From CAZYMF01 sp964648215 (lineage in GTDB: Bacteria > Desulfobacterota > Binatia > HRBIN30 > JACQVA1): a stretch of 8,851 bases of DNA. The DNA is taken from contig CAZYMF010000202.1 in NCBI GenBank assembly GCA_964648215.1, forward strand, positions 1 through 8,851. Reading direction: 5' to 3'. Numbering within the stretch: the first letter of the stretch is position 1; each line of letters begins with the position of its first letter. The notes under the pieces were generated by a model. The model saw nothing but the letters and a program-made list of their open reading frames with translations. It had not been told where the DNA came from and searched no databases. This document shows, in pieces, positions 6,002 to 8,851 of the stretch. The translations under genes were made by a program, and so were the position numbers.

Positions 6002-7255
6002 TCATCGATACGGAAGCCAACACTCCATCAATTCGGCGACGGGCCAGCGGGTGAGCAGCTCGTAGCCGTCCTCGGTCACCAGGACGTTGTCCTCCAGCCG
6101 GACGCCGTCGGCGCCGCCCTTGTGGCCGGCATACGTTTCCAGGGCGAGGACCGTGCCCGCCCTCAAGGTGCTCGGAGGATAGCCGGCGAGCTTCTTGGCG
6201 ATGCTGAGCAGGGGACGGTCGTGCAGCGTCAGCCCGATCCCGTGCCCAATGGCGTACGGAAGCACCTCGTTCCAGCTCTCGTATCCCCAGTACTGCGGCG
6301 AGTCGGGCCACTTCTCGACGACGTCGTAATCCGTCGCCCCGTCGCGCACGGCGTCCATGCCGGCGTACAGCATGGCGCGGCACTCCTCGTAGAGGTCCTT
6401 CTGTTCCTGGCTGGCCTTGCCGCAACAGAAGGTGCGGTAGACGCACGATTTGTAGCCCTGGTAGGAGGCGCCGTCGACGTCGATGTAGATCAGATCGCCC
6501 GGCCGGATGGGCTTGTCCGTGAACGACCACCCGTACGGGTTGGTGTTGTAGCCGGAGCAGCAGACGAGATCCTCGGTATGATCGTCGCCTTCCTCGTACA
6601 GCGCCTTGATGCCGATGGCGACGAGGTCGCATTCCCGAACCCCGGGACGGATGGCGTCGGCGATGGCGGCGAACGCGGTCTCGGAGTTGGCGCAGGTGAT
6701 GCGCATCAACTCGATCTCGTCCGCGGTCTTGATCAACCTCGCCTCGTCCATCGTCGGCTTGCCGTGCACGACCTCGATGCCCTTCTTGCGGAAGGCGTCG
6801 GCGAAGAGCATCTGCAGCGTCGTTCCGTCGAGGCCGAGGGGCTCCTTCTCGACGCCGTGCTCGGCCATCAGTCGCCCTATGGCGTCGACGATCATGTTGA
6901 TCATGAAGTCGTCGGCGTCCTTGGCGGTGAGCCGCGGGCCGCCGAGCGACGGGCGCACACGACCCTCCATCCACGGCATGCGCCTTTTCGTCTCGCTCGG
7001 CGTGCCGCCGCCGAACAGGTGCGGCTCGCCGTTTCGCGCACAGAAGGCGGCCTGCACCTCGCTCGCTCGCATGGGGGTGGTGACATAGTAGGACGTGAGA
7101 TAGCGGATGTTCGCCTCGTCCCAGGTGAGCACGGCTCCCAGGCCGTCCGTGTTGATCTGCGCCTTCGCCTTTTGCACCCGCTCCCGGCGCAGGCGGTCGT
7201 AGTCGACCCGGGCCTCGTAATCGACGGCGTGCTTTCCGAACGCTCCTCGTTTCAT
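6002..7255 (-). CDS. M24-family pita-bread enzyme, DddP-like region, altered metal site
   Basis: The 417-residue protein has the two-domain layout of Xaa-Pro peptidases and creatinase: an N-terminal domain (1-165) and a pita-bread catalytic domain from about 175. Metal ligands are partly conserved: Asp259 with Asp261 (IYIDVDG), His338 (AIGHGIG), Glu373 (ALETYAG) and Glu388 (VRLEDN). The second canonical Asp, expected in the GYKSCVYRTF stretch (267-276), is Cys271. The CSGYNTNPYGW stretch (233-243) and the DxD pair resemble, from memory, the DMSP lyase DddP more than proline peptidases, so a non-peptidase activity is possible. Extra cysteines lie nearby (232, 233, 277, 278). GGAGG lies 8 bases before the ATG. 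It follows tetR by 25 bp. Reaction and substrate are not determinable here. Confidence 0.82.
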   Translation of the reverse strand: MKRGAFGKHAVDYEARVDYDRLRRERVQKAKAQINTDGLGAVLTWDEANIRYLTSYYVTTPMRASEVQAAFCARNGEPHLFGGGTPSETKRRMPWMEGRVRPSLGGPRLTAKDADDFMINMIVDAIGRLMAEHGVEKEPLGLDGTTLQMLFADAFRKKGIEVVHGKPTMDEARLIKTADEIELMRITCANSETAFAAIADAIRPGVRECDLVAIGIKALYEEGDDHTEDLVCCSGYNTNPYGWSFTDKPIRPGDLIYIDVDGASYQGYKSCVYRTFCCGKASQEQKDLYEECRAMLYAGMDAVRDGATDYDVVEKWPDSPQYWGYESWNEVLPYAIGHGIGLTLHDRPLLSIAKKLAGYPPSTLRAGTVLALETYAGHKGGADGVRLEDNVLVTEDGYELLTRWPVAELMECWLPYR

Positions 7256-7280
7256 GTGCCGCTCCTCCGTGATCGAGTTG

Positions 7281-7991
7281 TCATTTCATCGTCGTGGATT
7301 CTGTCTCCGCCTTGTCTTCCCCGAGATCCTCGGGGAGCGGGGAGAGGGGCCGGTGCGTGATCTCCCGCGCGTCACTCGGCGGGACACCCAGCAGGCGCAG
7401 CATGTACTCGACGACGTCATCGAGATCCGCTTCGCCGAGCGTGCCGGCCAGGTAGGCACTGAGGACGCCGACGACCGCGCCGCTGAACAGGTCCCCGAGC
7501 ACCTTCTGATTCGGGAGCAGAAAACGCCCCGTGCTCACTCCTCGTTCGAGGTCGCGCGCGGCACTCTCCCCGATGCCTTCGCGAAGACGGTCGTGAGGCA
7601 GGCCGGAGTACAGGATGAACCAGGCGCACAGCGGGTCGTCGACGAAGCCGCGTAGCGAGTGCCGCAACCCGACGGCGACGACCTCGGCGGGATCTGCCAG
7701 GTTCTCGATGAGGCGGTCGATGCGGCGATTCAAGGATCGGGTATGGGCCCGGGCGACGGGCACGAGGAGATCGTGCTTGGAGTCGAAGTGGTGATAGAAG
7801 GAGGCTCGCGCGATGTCGGCGGCCTCGGTGATGTCGTCGATGGTGACGCCCTCGACACCGCGCTCCCGCACCAGCGCCTCGGCAACCTCGAGAATGCGCC
7901 GCCGCGTTCTGGCCCTGCGGCGCGCCACTCGATCCGTTTCGCCGCCGCCGTCACCGGCCGGCGGCACTGGTTGCGCTTCTGCGGCTGCCAT
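7281..7991 (-). CDS. TetR/AcrR-family transcriptional regulator heading the M24-DUF362 unit
   Basis: The 236-residue protein has a TetR N-terminal DNA-binding domain after a 20-residue flexible head. The key block is RILEVAEALVRERGVEGVTI (32-51), then the helix-turn-helix with DDITEAADIARASFYHHF (52-69), an unmistakable TetR signature. The rest is helical ligand-binding and dimerisation domain, ending in an acidic tail. The ATG at 7991 is chosen because GGAGG lies 9 bases upstream; ATG at 8009 lacks a site and the longest frame, from 8057, would start inside the palindrome at 8046-8076. The gene is first in a three-gene unit (25 and 23 bp gaps), so it probably represses itself and the two enzymes until an effector related to their substrate binds. 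Ligand unknown. Confidence 0.9.
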   Translation of the reverse strand: MAAAEAQPVPPAGDGGGETDRVARRRARTRRRILEVAEALVRERGVEGVTIDDITEAADIARASFYHHFDSKHDLLVPVARAHTRSLNRRIDRLIENLADPAEVVAVGLRHSLRGFVDDPLCAWFILYSGLPHDRLREGIGESAARDLERGVSTGRFLLPNQKVLGDLFSGAVVGVLSAYLAGTLGEADLDDVVEYMLRLLGVPPSDAREITHRPLSPLPEDLGEDKAETESTTMK

Positions 7992-8022
7992 CTTCTCCGT
8001 CCTCCCCATCGGTCCGGAAGAG

Positions 8023-8051
8023 ACGGTACACAATTCTGACACTGCGTGCAA
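8023..8051 (-). promoter_or_regulatory. Weak candidate promoter of tetR overlapping the palindrome
   Basis: On the minus strand TTGCAC (8051-8046) is followed after 17 bp by TACCGT (8028-8023). Each matches 3 of 6 consensus bases. The -35 hexamer is the proximal arm of the palindrome at 8046-8076, so a bound repressor would block it. This gives a leader of about 25 bases to the ATG at 7991. The hexamers are poor, so another promoter in this AT-rich stretch is possible. Confidence 0.3.
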
Positions 8052-8076
8052 GAACATACTTGGTATCTTTTTGCAC
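8046..8076. promoter_or_regulatory. 31-bp palindrome upstream of tetR, predicted TetR operator
   Basis: The left arm GTGCAAgAAcATAC (8046-8059) mirrors the right arm GTATcTTtTTGCAC (8063-8076) about a centre at 8061. Twelve of 15 base pairs match, and the mismatched pairs are 8052/8070, 8055/8067 and 8060/8062. It lies 55 bp before the tetR start in a locally AT-rich stretch. TetR-family dimers bind such inverted repeats near their own promoters. The length is at the long end for one dimer and could seat two. Confidence 0.65.
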
Positions 8077-8108
8077 TCATTTTGGAAAGCCAGCCCCTAC
8101 TACGTTGA

Positions 8109-8339
8109 TATTGCAACGCTATCTCCGGAAGACGAGCTGGGGAGGCCGGGCGCTCGACGCAGTGCGTTGGCAAGTCGCTGACGGCGACAACGGTCCGCAA
8201 AGGGGTCTACGCGTTCATCTTCGCCCAGGCGGGAGTGATGCTCGCTCTCGGCAGCCAAGGCTCGAAAATCAGCCGCATCTCGAAATGGGCCGAAACGCGG
8301 TTGTCGAACGGCGAGTTCCGGGGCCGTTCAGATCATTGA
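8109..8339 (+). pseudogene. C-terminal remnant of a SYLF/YSC84-type lipid-binding protein
   Basis: A 76-codon open frame ends at TGA 8337-8339 and starts just after an in-frame stop at 8106. Codons 8172-8279 read KSLTATT, then GVYAFIFAQAGVM, then GSQGSKISRI. This is the C-terminal signature of SYLF (YSC84/Ysc84-like) lipid-binding proteins, which in bacteria are usually secreted or periplasmic and about 200 residues long. There is no usable start: the only in-frame GTG and ATG (8235, 8238) lie inside the signature. The rest of the domain would have to lie where the tetR control region now is, so the gene has lost its front part. The similarity is recalled from memory of the family, not a search. 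Confidence 0.6.
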
Positions 8340-8378
8340 CGGCATCAGGCTGGGCCTGGCGCCAGCCCGCTCCCCGTC

Positions 8379-8846
8379 TCACGCCTTCATCGCCCGATCG
8401 ACCTCGCGCCGGGTCTCGCGTTCCTTGATCGAGGCGCGCTTGTCGTAGAGCTTCTTGCCGCGCGCCAGCCCCAGCTCCACCTTGGCGCGACCGTGCTTGA
8501 AGTACAGCCGCAGCGGGATCAGAGTCAGGCCCTTCTCCTTGATCTTGCCCGCCAGGCGTTCGATCTCGCGGGCGTGCAGCAGCAGCTTGCGCTTGCGCGT
8601 CGGCTCGTGGCCGAACTGGGCCGAGGGGCCGTACTCGCTGATGTGGGCGTTGGCCAGCCACGCCTCGCCGCGCTCGACGCGCGCGTGGCTGTCCTTGAGG
8701 TTGGCCTTGCCGGCCCGCAGCGACTTGACCTCGCTGCCGGTCAGCACCAGCCCCGCCTCCACCGTCTCCTCGATGAAGTAGTCGTGGCGGGCCCGCCGGT
8801 TGACGGCGATGATCTTCTCGCCGTCGCCTGTGTGCGGTCTGGGCAT
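8379..8846 (-). CDS. smpB: SsrA-binding protein SmpB
   Basis: The 155-residue protein is SmpB, the partner of tmRNA in trans-translation, which frees stalled ribosomes and tags the unfinished protein for degradation. The sequence is full-length and canonical: NRRARHDYFIEETVEAGLVL (16-35), GSEVKSLRAGKANLKDSHA (37-55), then the LIPLRLYFKHGRAKVELGLA region (109-128) and the GKKLYDKR segment (130-137) leading to the basic tail that enters the ribosomal A site. The ATG at 8846 lies five bases from the window edge, so its ribosome-binding site and promoter are outside. No tmRNA gene is seen in the window. The gene lies on the same strand as the tetR unit but 387 bp upstream of it, with the SYLF remnant between them. 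Confidence 0.97.
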   Translation of the reverse strand: MPRPHTGDGEKIIAVNRRARHDYFIEETVEAGLVLTGSEVKSLRAGKANLKDSHARVERGEAWLANAHISEYGPSAQFGHEPTRKRKLLLHAREIERLAGKIKEKGLTLIPLRLYFKHGRAKVELGLARGKKLYDKRASIKERETRREVDRAMKA

Positions 8847-8851
8847 GGGAT

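Noticed and set aside
4434..6065. Long plus-strand open frame of 543 codons opposite the DUF362 gene
   Set aside because: It is antisense to a well-conserved DUF362 protein, and its translation is low-complexity His/Arg/Asp/Val-rich text typical of GC-rich shadow frames.
5979..6974. N-terminal extension of the DUF362 frame to 753 codons
   Set aside because: The extra 332 codons overlap the M24 gene in another frame and are Arg-rich noise; GGAGGA directly before the ATG at 5978 marks the real start.
6122..7360. Plus-strand open frame of 412 codons opposite the M24 gene
   Set aside because: Mirror of the M24 coding frame; no recognisable domain, while the minus strand carries clear metal-site motifs.
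8340..8378. Hairpin GGCTGG (8348-8353) with CCAGCC (8362-8367) after smpB
   Set aside because: Could be a terminator, but there is no T-run on the minus strand and alternative palindromes overlap it, so support is too thin.
8058..8378. Possible ssrA (tmRNA) or tRNA gene next to smpB
   Set aside because: No tRNA-like acceptor or T-arm sequence or resume frame ending in an AA-type tag was found; the GC-rich part reads as a SYLF protein fragment.
1..8851. CRISPR arrays, insertion sequences and long direct repeats
   Set aside because: Reading through the window showed no regularly spaced repeats, no transposase or integrase motifs and no terminal inverted repeats.

Overview
This 8.85 kb window is GC-rich bacterial chromosome. 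Codon third positions are strongly G/C-biased, ribosome-binding sites are mostly GGAGG-type, and smpB is present. One secreted protein ends in an IPTL-CTERM-like sorting tail, and there are two toxin-antitoxin pairs. This suits a Gram-negative, proteobacteria-like or related deep lineage, possibly from a metagenome. The sequence alone does not fix the taxon.

Layout. (1) Positions 1-1592, + strand: an Xre/DUF2384 antitoxin and a RES-domain toxin (overlapping by one base), then, 16 bp on, an isoprenylcysteine methyltransferase-family membrane protein. The antitoxin start is overlaid by a symmetric palindrome that looks like an autoregulatory operator. (2) Positions 1607-2854, - strand: a secreted beta-propeller-like protein with an IPTL-CTERM-like C-terminus, a good sigma-70-type promoter, and a GC hairpin in the 14 bp gap to the convergent methyltransferase gene. 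(3) Positions 3247-3630, +: a ketosteroid isomerase-like enzyme with all three catalytic residues, followed in the same frame by a 71-codon open stretch that has no usable start. (4) Positions 3856-4606, +: a MNT nucleotidyltransferase antitoxin and HEPN toxin pair (type VII-like) overlapping by 44 bp. (5) Positions 4713-7991, -: a compact three-gene unit, tetR then an M24-family pita-bread enzyme then a DUF362 protein with a cysteine-bearing C-terminus, headed by a 31-bp near-perfect palindrome. (6) Positions 8109-8339: the C-terminal remnant of a SYLF/YSC84-type lipid-binding protein, with no start. (7) Positions 8379-8846, -: smpB.

The part most likely to be undescribed is the tetR-M24-DUF362 unit. 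The M24 protein is of the pita-bread fold and resembles the DddP (DMSP lyase) subgroup around its DxD metal site, but it has Cys where the second canonical Asp ligand is expected. The DUF362 partner carries a C-terminal CxxC plus GDC and GCPP set reminiscent of an Fe-S site. The palindrome upstream of tetR probably controls the whole unit. Substrate and pathway cannot be read from the window. The two toxin-antitoxin pairs, the truncated SYLF gene and the startless frame indicate an accessory, rearranged neighbourhood beside the conserved smpB.
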